From assembly GCA_032433765.1 (NCBI GenBank), contig JAVIAB010000051.1, forward strand, positions 76,693,712-76,757,711: a stretch of DNA of 64,000 nt, in the 5' to 3' direction. This document shows positions 27,396-38,480 of the stretch, piece after piece; the stretch's first letter is position 1; the number at the start of each line of letters is the position of its first letter. Origin of the DNA: Megaustenia siamemsis (lineage: Eukaryota > Mollusca > Gastropoda > Stylommatophora > Ariophantidae). The notes under the pieces were generated by a model. That model worked only from the letters and a program-made list of their open reading frames with translations. It ran no database searches and was not told the DNA's origin. The position numbers and the translations under genes were made by a program.

Positions 27396-28640
27396 CGTGT
27401 CTATCTCACAACTCTGAAGTTACTCTTCAAACTTGGCTGACTGACTACAAGATACAATGGTCTTTATTCTTAATCACCAGATTGCTTGACAACATACTTC
27501 AGATACAATCAGCAATGTTCCATCATTCTACAACTTTTTGCAGCGTTACTTTGTAGAGCCAATCGGCGGTGTTTATAACTATTAACTCCTTGACCGTACT
27601 AACGTTTCTTTGACAATATATAGTTGTTAGCTTGTAATTGTTCAATTAACAGTTCTACTCTTGTAATCCGTAAGGGCGTTATAGAATCTCTAAGAAAATC
27701 TCTCATGCTGATACATGTACATATAACTTCATTGAACAATCTATAAAAACTATTAATGTCTATCCTAATGTATCTACATTTCCACTGATGACATCTCAAA
27801 ACTATTCTAGCTCCTAACTCCACTGTCTGAGACAGGTCTCTGAACTCGTCTACCACATTTCTGCTGGTACGTCCAACAGCTTCGATGGCGAATATCGGCT
27901 AACTACATCACTCTAAACTCCACTGCCTGATGCAGTTTCCTAAAACTGGTCTGACTTTACATTCTTGCTGTTACTTTCAAAATCTTTTTATTTTCCGTGG
28001 CTCTTTGTTTTCCACTCAGTGATTTGTTCTTTTCCTCCTCCACTACCAGGATGCAGTGACAGGAAGATTTGGGAGGAGAAAAAAAAACGTGCCATAGAGC
28101 CGTGTATGATCCCGAGTGTGATTTTCATTAAAACGTTTACATCATCGTGGATTCCCTAGGCATTGCCTTTATTTTCTCTAATGTTGGTAATTTAAATTAT
28201 CTAATCTAGTTGTATCTAATGTTAGTAACTTTAATAGCATTAATTAAATTACTTATACGCAGGTATGATGCAGGTTTTCAAAGGTGGTTTTGTGGAGGTA
28301 GGTGTAGCCCCATTTGATTCTACTTTTGAGTGAATGTTCCTGCTGCTTGACGAGTTGCTTGTAGATGCCTTGTGTTTTGTGACGCATCAGACAGCTATTT
28401 CCTTCAAGGGCATTAATGCAGGTCTTGTAGAAGGACGGCAGTTTTTCCGAAACGGTGCGGTTTGTCGTTGCAGAGTTTTTTTTTTTTTTTGTATTTTAAT
28501 ATCCATTTTCCTATAGCGGGTTAGGTGGGCTGCTGCCGATAATGTAAACAAAAATCCACCTACAGGCGTTTGCAAAGCGGTACAATGCTGCTTCTGCTAC
28601 AACAATTACTTCATGTAGTAAACATGAGAAGGAAAATATA
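27396..28640. other. Unassigned DNA right of satellite 2
   Basis: No recognisable gene is seen. Short open frames on both strands have no domain signature. A T13 tract lies near 28478. Two similar strings, CTAACTCCACTGTCTGAGAC (about 27812) and CTAAACTCCACTGCCTGATG (about 27916), suggest an old local duplication of about 105 bp. The part up to about 28000 may belong to the element carrying satellite 2. Confidence 0.35.
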
Positions 28641-29003
28641 TGGATAAGATATGCATATCAAAAAAAGACTAAAACGATGATCATAAACAAAGAAAATTCT
28701 CAAGACCTACAATTAAATGTCAAAGTTGAATGAATACATCTGGAGACAGTTCAGAGCTACACCTACCTGGGACACACTATAACCAGTGATGGAAAATGTG
28801 TAACTGAAATAAACAGTCCAAGAGGTATGGCATAAAGCAATTTTAATGCCATGACAAATATATTAACATCAAAATAAATAACACCAGGGTTAAAACTAAG
28901 AATAGCAAAATGTTACATCGTCTCAATATTCATGTATGGTGCAGAAACATGGACATTAGACAAGAAAACAGAACAGAAAATTGAAGCTTTTGAGATGTGG
29001 ACT
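28641..29003 (+). mobile_element. LINE-A fragment (post-RT region)
   Basis: This closely matches 51530-51890. It carries CTAAAACGATGATCATAAAC, AATTCTCAAGACCTACAATT, GAGCTACACCTACCTGGGAC and GGTGCAGAAACATGGACATT. The translated segment corresponds to the LINE region just after the RT palm (the YLGH and GAETWTLDKKTE segments). Several stops and frameshifts are present. The fragment ends at about 29003 in unrelated sequence, so both ends are truncated. Confidence 0.85.
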
Positions 29004-29734
29004 AGTTGATTCCTGGCTCAAAAAATAACTAGATCGTTATAGCATTGAAAACACTTACTTGGCTCCTTTACTCGAGACCTTGGGAGGCATTTTGTGTATA
29101 AGAAACAAAGTTGTCCAAAATCTTCGAGGGAACATATCTGCTCTAGTCTGTCTACGCTGAATCTGCTTCTGTGTGTCCAACTATTCTACTGTCCCTAGTT
29201 TATAAATCCCCAGTATCATTATCCCAAGCTCATTTCCGCATCCAATCAAACTACTCCACGTTGTCTCCAAGATACAAACACGTCACTGCCCTCTTTCCAA
29301 CTTTCGAAACTTCAAGATCACACTACCATGAACTTTCGACCTTGGATACATTTACGGACTAATATTTTATATTGATTTAATTCTCTCGTCACGCACTCCC
29401 CTATCTCCACAATTTCCATGCACACATGCTCTAGTCACTATACTTTTACAATGGACAAAAACGTGAGAATATTTCGAGCATGTGAGTAGGGCTTAGGGAT
29501 AGACAATGACGTGAGTGTATATGTCAAGAATGTGGGTAGGGCTTATGATAGACAATAACGTAGAGTATATGTCGAGAATGTGGTAGAGCTTTGTGATAGG
29601 CAATAACATAGAGTATATGTCGAGAATGTCAACATAGCTTAGCGTTATAACTTGTCGTGGTTACCGCTCTTTTAACACACAACGCTGATGGCACAATTAA
29701 TAACTAAAGGGCTGGCTAACTTCCACCCAATTTA

Positions 29735-29735
<1 letters not shown>
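29004..29735. other. Unassigned DNA with a short degenerate tandem repeat at 29455-29640
   Basis: No gene is recognised. Between about 29455 and 29640 a unit of roughly 50-57 bp with the core GATAGACAATAACGTAGAGT and TATATGTCGAGAATGTG repeats about 3.5 times, with length differences. A short open frame at 29171-29362 (+) has no known domain. Confidence 0.5.

Positions 29736-29767
<32 letters not shown>
29736..29767. repeat. Poly(A) tract of 32 bases
   Basis: This is an uninterrupted A run, TTTAC-A32-GGAATATATG. It could be the 3' tail of a retroposed sequence inserted on the plus strand, but the sequence upstream is not recognised and no target-site duplication was found. Confidence 0.8.
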
Positions 29768-29769
<2 letters not shown>

Positions 29770-30284
29770 AATATATGCATATAACGGAACATGATGATGA
29801 TGTGCAAAAGTCATGAAAAACTGTGAAAGTCAAATGAGGAAGAAAATACAAATAAAGAGGACAAGCTACTAAGCTTTCTATGTGTCTCGGCTTGCACTTC
29901 TCAGAATTTTGTTGAAACCTTCTTTCTAATAATTGAACTTTCACCTTCCTCCACACAGTCCTGTACACTCTAAGATTCAAAGTCCTGAATTAACAATTAA
30001 AAAATATAGAGAAGACAGTCTGTAAGGGGTAAACAAAAACTGGGTTATCTGGTTTGTTAGTGCCAATCACTTACATCTTTGTTCTTTTAATTCTAGTTGT
30101 CACCCGCTGACTGCCTCATGTTACAAATGAGTCTCCATTTGATATTTGTTAACTCAATCTATTTATTGCTTATGCATTGCACAAACACCTTCATTTTTTT
30201 AAAAAAAAGGACACCAGTAAAGGAAGATAATATTTGATATCTTTTTTCAAGGGAATTCAGTAAATTCTTCTTCCTCTTCGTCTT
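29768..30284. other. Unassigned DNA
   Basis: No gene or clear repeat is seen. The minus-strand open frame at 29732-29980 owes its C-terminus to the poly(A) tract and has no recognisable domain. Composition is ordinary for this window. Confidence 0.35.
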
Positions 30285-31590
30285 TCCCTTTCAGCTTTCG
30301 ATGGGAGATATAATTTGCGGTCTTTTGCTCTTCTGTTCGCCTCTGCTGCTGTTATGTTTCCTAGTGCTTCTAATATTCCATCGATCCATTTTTTCGTGGT
30401 CGACCCTTGGGTCTGGTATTCTCGCAACGTTTATTAAGGGCTCGTTGTTTTGTGTTTTGATTACTCTGCTTTGTCACATAGCCAAACCATTTTATCTGTT
30501 GTTTCTTTACATATTCTATGGCGGGGACTATTCCTAGCTTTCTTTTCTCAGTTATTCATTTCTGATCTTATTTCTCAGACTGTTTCCAGTCATTCGATCG
30601 ACACATTTAATTTCAGTACAGGTTATTTTTCTTATTGCTCTTGCATCTAGGGTCCAGGACTGGCATTGGTAGCACAACGTTGGGATGAAGATTGTATTGT
30701 ACACACCCGTTTTGCCTCTAGTGTTATTTCCTTGTTGGACAATAGTGGTGATAGCTGTCCAATGATTTGACAAGACTTGTGCTGCATCTTGAGTCTATAT
30801 CTGCTGTTTGTTAATTGTTGTTTGTCACTAAACTTCCTAGGTATTTGAATTTCTCTACTTGTTTTAGTTGTCTGCCGTCTATAGTTATGTCATTTTATTT
30901 GTTGTTGTTCTGTTTATTGTTTGAACACATTCATGACTTATGTTTTGTGATGTTCATTTCATGTTGTATTTTGTGCCTGTGCTGTTGAGTTCGTTTAAGT
31001 GTTCTTGTAGGTCTTCTATTTGTCCATGTATTAGTGCCTGATCGTCTGCAAATAAAAGCACGTTGATCTCCTCTGTCTCTGATGGGTTGGCTAACTTGCA
31101 TATATAGTCCATGAATGTAATAAACAGTAGGGGGGATAGTATGCACCCTTGTCTTACACCTGATCTAACTTCGAAGTGGTCCGTGTAGCCTGCCGCTGTT
31201 CTGACTATGCAGCTGCTGTTGATGTAGAGACTGTTAGATTTGTTAGATGTTGGCTTACTCCGTATGTTGTTAGTATCTCCCACAGTTGTTCTCTATTTAC
31301 TCTGTCGAATGCTTTTTCCTGGGCAATGAAAGCTATGTACGAATTTTGATTGTGTTCAGTCGTTTTTTTTTCTTTCTGCAAACTGTTTTAAGGTGAATAG
31401 TGCGTCAGTACGTCCTCTTATTTCGGAGCCTCATTTGATAATCGCTTAACTGTAGTTCTATTATTGGTCTCAGCCTTTTCCCCACGATTTTGGCGTATAG
31501 CTTTCCTACATGGTTAAGATGAGATATACCTCTATATTTAGTGTAGTCTCTTTCGCTACCTTTCTTTTTCCATATTGGTACGATGATTGG
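30285..31590 (-). mobile_element. LINE-C fragment (RT domain to 3' end)
   Basis: On the minus strand, 31283-30954 encodes an RT core with VRQGCILSPLLF and the catalytic FADD box (near 31041-31052). Downstream, 30773-30552 corresponds to the post-RT segment (VYNTIFIPTLCYQCQSWTLD), and the last 250 bp is the 3' end of the element with a GAA-rich tail. Two frame breaks separate the pieces. The same family recurs at 57030-57795 (+) and 58455-58965 (-). The RT signature is a non-LTR type; the clade is not resolved. It is truncated at its 5' end near 31590. Confidence 0.85.
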
Positions 31591-31960
31591 AAAAAATAAT
31601 AAAATAATACTTAGAAAGTTATATTGGATTATTCCAAACTAAATTTAAAATTGGCAAATATATTCGCAAGATGTCTTATCAGAAATGAATTTCTTTATAC
31701 TATCATAAAAATATGTTTTGCAATATTTATTTTCTTTTCTGTTAAACACACACATTAATTTTATTACATAACGTACTGATTCCTTATTAAATGAACATCC
31801 TATAACGGTAACTGTCGCTGATTACTCTTGCGGGTAATATTAATTCTTGTCCTACATATAATGTGCTGCCATTCATCATGGGTTAGGCAGGTGAAATAAA
31901 AGAGAATACCCCTATAACACCGATCTCCAACATTATATTGTAATATATAATCAGAATAAC
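31591..31960. other. Unassigned AT-rich DNA
   Basis: No gene is seen. This single-copy-looking sequence lies between LINE-C and the 41-bp minisatellite. The last ~40 bp (CAGAATAACATATCCATGTA) already resembles the minisatellite unit. Confidence 0.4.
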
Positions 31961-32890
31961 ATATCCATGTAACACAGACCGAATTTGTTCACAAAGATAA
32001 CATACCAATGTAACACAGATCGAACCTATTCACAAAGATAACATATAAATGTAACACAGACCGAACCTGTTCACTTAGATAACATATCAATGTAACACAG
32101 ACCGAACCTATTCATTAAGATTACATATCCATGTAATACAGACCGAACCTAGTCACAAAGATAGCATATCAATGCAACACAGACAGAACCTAGTCACAGA
32201 GATAACATATCAATGTAACACAGACAGAACCTAGTCACAAAGATAACATATCAATGTAACACAGACAGAACCTAGTCACAACGATAACATATCAATGTAA
32301 CACAGACCGAACCTATTCACAGAGATAACATATCAATGTAACACAGACAGAACCTAGTCACAAAGATAGCATATCAATGTAACACAGACAGAACCTATTC
32401 ACAAAGATAACATATCAATGTAACACAGACAGAACCTAGTCACAAAGATAACATATCAATGTAACACAGGCCTAACCTATTCATAAAGATAACATATCCA
32501 TGTATTACAGACCGAACCTAGTCACAACGATAACATATCGATGTAACACAGACCGAACCTATTCACAGAGATAACATATCAATGTAACACAGACAGAACC
32601 TAGTCACAACGATAACATATCAATGTAACACAGACAAAACCTATTAACAAAGATAACATATCAATGTAACACAGACAGAACCTATTCACAAAGATAACAT
32701 ATCAATGTAACACAGGCCTAACCTATTCACAAAGATAACATATCAATGCAACATAGACAGAACCTATTCACAAAGATAACATATCAATGTAACACAAACC
32801 TAACCTATTCACACAATGCAACATAGACAGAACCTATTCACAAAGAATACACATCAATGTAACACAGATAGAACCTAGTCACAACGATAA
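31960..32890 (+). repeat. 41-bp minisatellite derived from a LINE-D coding segment, about 22 copies
   Basis: Units of about 41 bp read ACACAGACAGAACCTAGTCA then CAAAGATAACATATCAATGT. The unit corresponds to a segment of LINE-D ORF2: the intact copy, read on its coding strand near 44080-44040, contains AGAACCTAGTCACACAGATA followed by ACAGACATGCTGCAG. At its right end the array runs directly into that downstream LINE-D sequence (AACAGACATGCTGCAGAGA at 32890). The array therefore appears to have expanded in situ from the LINE copy at 32885-34890. The left end fades out around 31930. Confidence 0.9.
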
Positions 32891-33141
32891 CAGACATGCT
32901 GCAGAGAAACAAATTCAAAACATCCACAGTTATCGACAGGAGCATCATCGTAGGCACCTACAGCATCCCAAAACTAACACACATCGCCACAGTCTTTGAC
33001 CCACCGTAGCCAACAAAACGAGAAATAAACAAACTGATTAGACATTTAGTTATTGGACACATCATACACAGCATACAACACAAGACAATGATACAGCACA
33101 CAAAAACAAGGAGGGATTTCATTACAGGACATACACATACA

Positions 33142-33145
<4 letters not shown>
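32885..33145 (+). mobile_element. LINE-D (Tx1/L1-like) fragment, first part
   Basis: Translated on the plus strand this matches the post-RT region of the LINE-D copy at 43061-45625 (DMLQR.K.KTSTI...RSIIV.TY.IPKL, and HIIHSIQHKT for ILHSIQQNT), with one in-frame stop and a later frame shift. It continues from the 41-bp array and is interrupted at 33145 by the composite element (33146-34035), resuming at 34036. It is old and non-functional. Confidence 0.85.
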
Positions 33146-33175
<30 letters not shown>

Positions 33176-34035
33176 GATCAGGACTCAATCAGAGTAGGAT
33201 TCTAGATTCTCACATGAAGTCAGCTGTCAGGCTAAGGGTGTTGATCGCCTCCACAGACAGAATATCACAATTAGAGCCTGCCAGATCCACTCTGATTGAA
33301 CACCCGTTAAAACGTTGCACTGTGTTCTGCGCCAGTGGCCCAGTGCATCCGATTTCTGCCAGCATTTTGTTCAGGTTTGCCTTCCTTAGCCTTTGATTGT
33401 CCCCAATCTTCCTGCAAGGCAGCAGATTGTCTTTTCTGTAGGTGGATTCTGCCCATAGATGGTCGGCCCTCCCAGCTTGACGAGCACCATCTGCCCGAGT
33501 CCCTAGAGGTGGCTAACACAGACATGCACACACAAAGACACCAGATGTGACCAACACAGACATGCACACAAAGATACGAAATATAACTAACATAAACATG
33601 CACACAAAGATATGAGACATCACTAACCCATACATGCATACACAAAGATATGACACATGACCAACACATATACACACTAAGACATGAGATATGAACAAAC
33701 ACAGACACACATAAAGTTATGTGACATGACCAACACGGACACACCAAGACACGATATATGACCAACATGACACACACCAAGATATGAGACATGGCCAGCA
33801 CACAAACACATACACACAACCTAAGATATGAACCATGGCTAGCACGGAAATACACTAAGATATGAGCCATGGCCAGCACAGAAAAACACCAAAATATGAG
33901 CCATGGCTTCACGGAAACACACCAAGTCACGAACCATGTCTAGCACAGAAACACATCAAGATACCAGCCATGGCTAGCACGGAAACACATTAAGACATGA
34001 ACCATTGCCAGTACGGAAATACACCAAGATATGAG
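33146..34035 (-). mobile_element. Composite retroposon with (CT)n end and internal minisatellite, copy 1
   Basis: The left end is (CT)n (33146-33172) followed by GCGATCAGGAC. Next comes a ~350-bp module shared almost unchanged with 40721-41080 (landmarks AATCAGAGTAGGATTC, GATCCACTCTGATTGAACAC, TTGCACTGTGTTCTGCGCCA, CCAATCTTCCTGCAAGGCAG). The rest to 34035 is a degenerate ~36-40-bp minisatellite (ACACAAAGATATGAGA and related). It is flanked by CAATTT on both sides (33140-33145 and 34036-34041). Removing it restores the LINE-D alignment exactly (24 bases against 24), so it inserted into LINE-D. If the (CT)n is an (AG)n tail, the element points to the minus strand. Long open frames inside it are by-products of the repeat. 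Family unknown. Confidence 0.75.
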
Positions 34036-34890
34036 CAATTTAAATATCTCAGAATAAGTCACGTGAGCCGCATCATCCAACAACCAATCACATATTTGCA
34101 CATTACTACATGGGACTGAGTGTATTTTTTTAATTCACAAAACTTAATAATTTAATACCCACATTCTATAAAACGTACATTCCAAGGACATGACAACTTA
34201 TTACATCAAAGAACAAATACCATTTACAAACACCGAATTAAACAGCAAGCACTTCTACTATCCGGGCGTAATACCGACCACATTACACCAAAAATCATGT
34301 GCCGAAGGTCTATAAAAAGTATGCTCACTAACACCATATTACCTGAACGCCACTTGGCGTGACGGGACATTTTATTTTATTTTATTTTTTTTTAACCCCT
34401 TTCTACCGCTCAGATTCAAGAGAGGCCAAAAATACTTTCTCACTGACTACACCAGCACCTTCTCAAACATACAGAATCCACACATCGCTCCCAAAGCAAG
34501 GGAAGTCACCTACAGACTCATATACAGTGTGACACCCACAAAAGAAAGATAATCTCACCTGTCAGGACAGACGGTCAAGTGTTAACTTTGCAGACGAAAC
34601 TTATAAGAAACAGAAGAACACATATTCTACGAATACAGCACAATCATAACAGCAAGAATGGCGTTACAACACACACTAGAAACACACACTACATAGCAGG
34701 TAGACCTATACAGATCTTTTATACTCAAATCACTGCCAAAAACAATAACACAAGAATCTTCACAAAATCACTTATTCTACTATATGAATACACAAATTTA
34801 GTGTGGACCTGTCAAAATTTGGTCACATTTCAATTTAAAACTTAATCCTAACCTGTTTGTATATATCTATAATCAGCAATCAAAGTGGAT
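34036..34890 (+). mobile_element. LINE-D (Tx1/L1-like) fragment, second part, carrying a SINE
   Basis: This continues the copy at 32885-33145. The translation follows the C-terminal region of the intact copy: IFAHYYMGL at about 34095, then a SINE at 34262-34393, then RGQKYFLTDYTSTFSN with PHIAPKAREVTYRLIYS (34424-34530), a Cys-rich knuckle (CRR, EEHIFY; about 34580-34630), and the end of the ORF near 34860. Stops and frameshifts are frequent. It is a non-functional 5'- and internally damaged copy. Confidence 0.85.
34262..34393 (+). mobile_element. 5'-truncated SINE (3' domain only) inside LINE-D
   Basis: This matches the 3' half of the SINEs at 57272-57533 and 54052-54321: GGGCGTAATACCGACCACAT, AAAAATCATGTGCCGAAGGT, TCACTAACACCATATT and GCCACTTGGCGTGACGGG, with a T-rich (ATTTT)n tail. 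The tRNA-related head is missing. It splits LINE-D codons; similar short strings on either side (CTTCTAC left, CTTTCTACC right) are the probable target-site duplication. Confidence 0.85.
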
Positions 34891-34913
34891 CTTTAAAGAA
34901 AAACAATTTAACT

Positions 34914-34965
34914 CGCGAGAAAGAAAGAAAGAAAGAAAGAATGAGTGAATGAATGAATGAATGAT
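34914..34965. repeat. Microsatellite (GAAA)n then (GAAT)n
   Basis: GAAA units followed by GAAT units run immediately after the end of LINE-D. They may be the drifted tail of that LINE. Confidence 0.9.
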
Positions 34966-35045
34966 TATATTCGATAGCAAAGACACATTTTAAAAGTCTT
35001 TCCATTCCCTTGTTTACTATATTTGTTGGTGACAAGCGAAAGACG

Positions 35046-35766
35046 CTAGTTCCCGAGTATGTTTGTCTTAGAGACATCGATGGGACTCCAGTACCTGAGT
35101 ATGTTTGTCTTAGAGACATCGATGAGACTCCAGTACCTGAGTATGTTTGTCTTAGAGACATCGATGAGACTCCAGTACCTGAGTATGTTTGTCTTAGAGA
35201 CATCGATGAGACTCCAGTACCTGAATATGTTTGTCTTAAAGATATCGATGAGACTCCAGTACCTGAGTATGTGTGTCTTAGAGACATCGATGAGACTCCA
35301 GTACCTGAATATGTTTGTCTTAAAGATATCGATGAGACTCCAGTACCTGAGTATGTTTGTCTTAGTGACATCGATGAGACTCCAGTACATGAGTATGTTT
35401 GTCTTAGAGACATCGATGAGACTCCAGTACATGAGTATGTTTGTCTTAGAGACATCGATGAGACTCCAGTACCTGAGTATGTTTGTCTTAGAGACATCGA
35501 TGAGACTCCAGTACCTGTGTATGTTTGTCTTAGAGACATCGATGAGACTCCAGTACCTGAGTATGTTTGTCTTAGAGACATCGATGAGACTCCAGTACCT
35601 GGGTATGTTTGTCTTAGAGACATCGATGAGACTCCAGTACCTGAGTATGTTTGTCTTAGAGACATCAATGGGACTCCAGTACCTGTGTATGTTTATCTTA
35701 GATACATCGATGAGACTCCAGTACCTGAGTATGTTTGTCTTAGAGACATCGATGAGACTCCAGTTT
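35046..35766. repeat. 42-bp minisatellite, about 17 copies, open in several frames
   Basis: Units of 42 bp carry CTGAGTATGTTTGTCTTAGA and GACATCGATGAGACTCCAGT. Because 42 is a multiple of three, an open frame in one unit stays open throughout. On the plus strand 35010-35927 would read a 14-residue repeat (EYVCLRDIDETPVP), 35059-35829 another, and two minus-strand frames are also open. This multi-frame openness argues against coding. There is no exon boundary, homology or codon-position bias visible to favour one frame. Unit divergence is low, suggesting recent expansion. Confidence 0.93.
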
Positions 35767-35879
35767 TCAACTATAGACACAGACTTCATGGTCCTTTTGT
35801 TATTATTTTTTCCTCTACCGTTCCTTTAAATGTGTATCACACTAATGGCAAGAATAACAGATTGTGTTTTTTGGAATGT

Positions 35880-36723
35880 CTCATTGACATGTCTCTTAAC
35901 TACACCGAAAATATCAGTAGCACTTAGTTATCGTCATCATCATCAAGTACTGGACCTGCTGGCGTATGTGGCGAAGGTGATCATGTCTCTTATCTATCTA
36001 TCTATTGACCTTTCGAGCCGTAACCGGCCCATAGGGCGTAGACCAAGATACACCTTCTCCTATATGAATTTTTGTTCTAGCAGTTTTCTTTTAAAGATAT
36101 TTTATTAAATCTCGCCATCTGTCTCTGTTCTGTGCAAGCAGTTCTATCTCATTGAGGGAGCCGATTCCTGCTGCTCTTGCCTCTCTCATCAATGTTCTTC
36201 TCAGTGTCTCCCTGGGTCTTCCTCTTTTTCTTTTACCTGTTGTTTCCCATATGAGGGCTTGCTTTGCTATTCGATTATTATCTCTTCTCATCACATGTCC
36301 AACGTATGACCATCTGTCTCTTAACTACACAGAAAATATCAGTAGCACTTTTATATCTTCATCATCATCAAGTACTGGACCTGCTGGCATATGTGGCGTA
36401 GGTGATCATGTCTCTTAACTACACCGAAAATATCATTAGCACTTAGTTATCGTCATCATCATCAAGTACTGGACCTGCTGGCGTATGTGGCGAAGGTGAT
36501 CGTGTCTCTTAACTACACCGAAAATATCAGTAGCACTTTTATATCTTCATCATCATCAAGTACTGGACCTGCTGGCATATGTGGCGTAGGTGATCATGTC
36601 TCTTAACTACACCAAAAGATCAGTAGCACTTATATATCATCATCAAGTACCGGACATGTTGGCGTGTGTGGCTTAGGTGATCATGTCTCTTAACTACACC
36701 AAAAATATCAGTAGCACTTGTAT

Positions 36724-36763
<40 letters not shown>

Positions 36764-37645
36764 AGTACCGGACCGGCTGGCGTATGTGGGTAAGTGATCA
36801 TGTCTCTAAACTACACCGAAAATATCAGTAGCACTTATAAATCATCATCATCAAGTTCCGGACCTGATGGCGTATGTGGCGTAGGTAATCATGTCTCTTA
36901 ACTACACCGAAAATATCAGTAGCACTTATATATCATCATCATCCTTATCATCATTATCATCATCAAGTACCGGATCTGCTGGCGTATGTGGCGTAGGTGA
37001 TCATGCCTCTTAACTACACCGAAAATATAAGCAGCTCTTGTATATCATCATCATCATCATCATCAAGTACCGGACCTGCTAGCGTATGTGGCGTAGGTGA
37101 TCATGTCTCTTAACTACATCGAAAATATCAGTAGCACTTGTATATCATCATCATCATCAAGTACCTGACCTGCTGGCGTATGTGGCGTAGTTGATCATGT
37201 CTCTTAATTACACCGAAAATATAAGTAGCATTTATATATCTTCATCATCATCAAGTACTGGACCTGCTGGCGTATGTGGCGTAGGTGATCATGTCTCTTA
37301 ACTACACCGAAAATATAAGTAGCACTTGTATATCATCATCATCAAATACCGGACGTGCTGGCGTATGTGGCGTAGGTGATCATGTCTCTTAACTACACCG
37401 AATATATAAGTAGCACTTATATATCATCATCATCATCAAGTACCGGACCTGCTGGCGTAGGTGATCATGTCTCTTAACTACGCCGAAAATATAAGTAGCA
37501 ATTATAGATCATCATCATCATCATCATTAAGTACCGGACCTGCTGGCGTAGGTGATCATGTCTCTTAACTACACCGCAAATAAAAGTAGCACTTGTATAT
37601 CATTAACATCATCAAGTACCGGACATGCTGGCGTATGTGGTGTAG
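35880..37645. repeat. Minisatellite of ~91-115 bp built on the 3' end of LINE-E
   Basis: About 15 units carry GTGATCATGTCTCTTAACTA, CACCGAAAATATCAGTAGCA, a variable (ATC)n tract, and AAGTACCGGACCTGCTGGCG. Unit length varies with (ATC)n, up to about 12 repeats near 36727. The array abuts LINE-E (minus) at 37646, and its unit contains the 3' terminus of that LINE: the ATG-rich tail followed by the complement of GTGATCATGTCTC. The LINE-E copy at 46500 has the same junction (CATCATCAAG then GTGATCTTGTCTCTCCACAA). It is interrupted by LINE-B at 36000-36310. Confidence 0.88.
36000..36310 (-). mobile_element. LINE-B fragment (C-terminal tail)
   Basis: The minus strand encodes GKRKRGRPRETLRRTLMREA and then IELLAQNRDRWRDLI, the typical basic tail ending a non-LTR retrotransposon ORF2, preceded by MRRDNNRIAKQALIWET. 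The same family (RRDNKRIPKQAFLWET) appears at 52690-53200 and 59290-59825. It sits inside the LINE-E-derived minisatellite. It ends with a (CTAT)n tract (35991-36006) and has severely truncated 5' sequence. Confidence 0.82.
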
Positions 37646-38095
37646 GTTATCATGTCTCTCCACAACTTTCTATCACTACAGTTATTTATCATTTCTGTTG
37701 TTGACCTTCTGCCAAGCCACTCTCCTAAGCTGTCTGTTATCTTTTCTGTTTGCTTCCCTCTATCTCTATGTCCCTCAATTTTCAGTTGTTCCCTTCTCAT
37801 TACATGGCCAAGAAATGATAATTGTTTCTTCCTAATATCGGAAATTAGCTCTCTTTTTTTTTCATTTAGCCTCTTTCAGAACGTTTTCATTACTCTTCTT
37901 AGCTGTCCTTGGTATTCTCAACATTCTTCTGTAAAACCACATTTCTACCAACTACAATGATTTTCTTGTCTGTTGTCCTATTGTCCATGATTCACTACCA
38001 TATGTTAAGACTGGCTCTATATAACATTTAAGAACTCTTTTCTTGTTTCTATTGTCAAAAATGGATTACATAGTATCTTCCTCATTTATATAAAA
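37646..38095 (-). mobile_element. LINE-E fragment (post-RT to 3' end)
   Basis: On the minus strand the translation runs through VEMWFYRRMLRI-like sequence (about 37935), FLGHVMRREQ (about 37795), GKQTEKITDSLGEWLGRR (about 37740), and ends RKLWRDMITY near 37650. It is the same family as 46500-47350 and 47385-47690. Its 3' end is contiguous with the minisatellite on its left. It contains frameshifts. Confidence 0.85.
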
Positions 38096-38207
38096 TTTAT
38101 AATTTTATAATATAAACTTATATAAGGAGCAATATAATGAGTATTATTTTTCAAACCCGACATCGTTGGTTTTATAATGACAATTAATTAAGAGAAATAA
38201 AAAACCA

Positions 38208-38480
38208 ATATGGCAACATCTAGTCACAATGATAACAGATATACTGCACAGATAGAAATACACATTTCGGCATGGGCGTCATTGTGAAAACCTACATAAT
38301 CCCAAGGCTGATATACAGTCTTTCACTCATCGCAGTCAACAATCAAAGTAACAAAGAAACTGATAGACATTTGCATTGTGGACACTGTGCATAGCAAATA
38401 TGACATTACAGAAGGGTGAAGCAACATAAACAATTCCAGATGACAGGTTATTGAAAGCATAACATCAACAAGATCTACAC
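38208..38480 (+). mobile_element. LINE-D fragment, strongly degenerate
   Basis: The segment ATCTAGTCACAATGATAACA, ATACTGCACAG, ACCTACATAATCCCAAGGCT and related strings match LINE-D near 44085-43900 on its coding strand (LVTQITDMLQR, IIVNTYIIPKL). Many stops and indels are present. Both ends are unclear; sequence from 38480 to 38700 is not recognised. Confidence 0.7.

Noticed and set aside
16640..27960. Terminal inverted or direct repeats flanking satellite 2, as in a giant transposon
   Set aside because: Only short AT-rich resemblances such as GATACAAT were found between 16.6-17.4 kb and 27.4-28.0 kb; not enough to define termini by eye.
30301..30650. Hydrophobic plus-strand frames (LLLFCSPLLLLCFLVLL) as a small membrane protein
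   Set aside because: It is antisense to the LINE-C 3' region; the same antisense frame recurs at 58573-58770 in another LINE-C copy.
33307..33930. 207-residue minus-strand open frame rich in Val/Cys/His as a membrane protein
   Set aside because: It is generated by the degenerate minisatellite of the composite element; the matching copy at 41.0-41.8 kb breaks it into several short frames.
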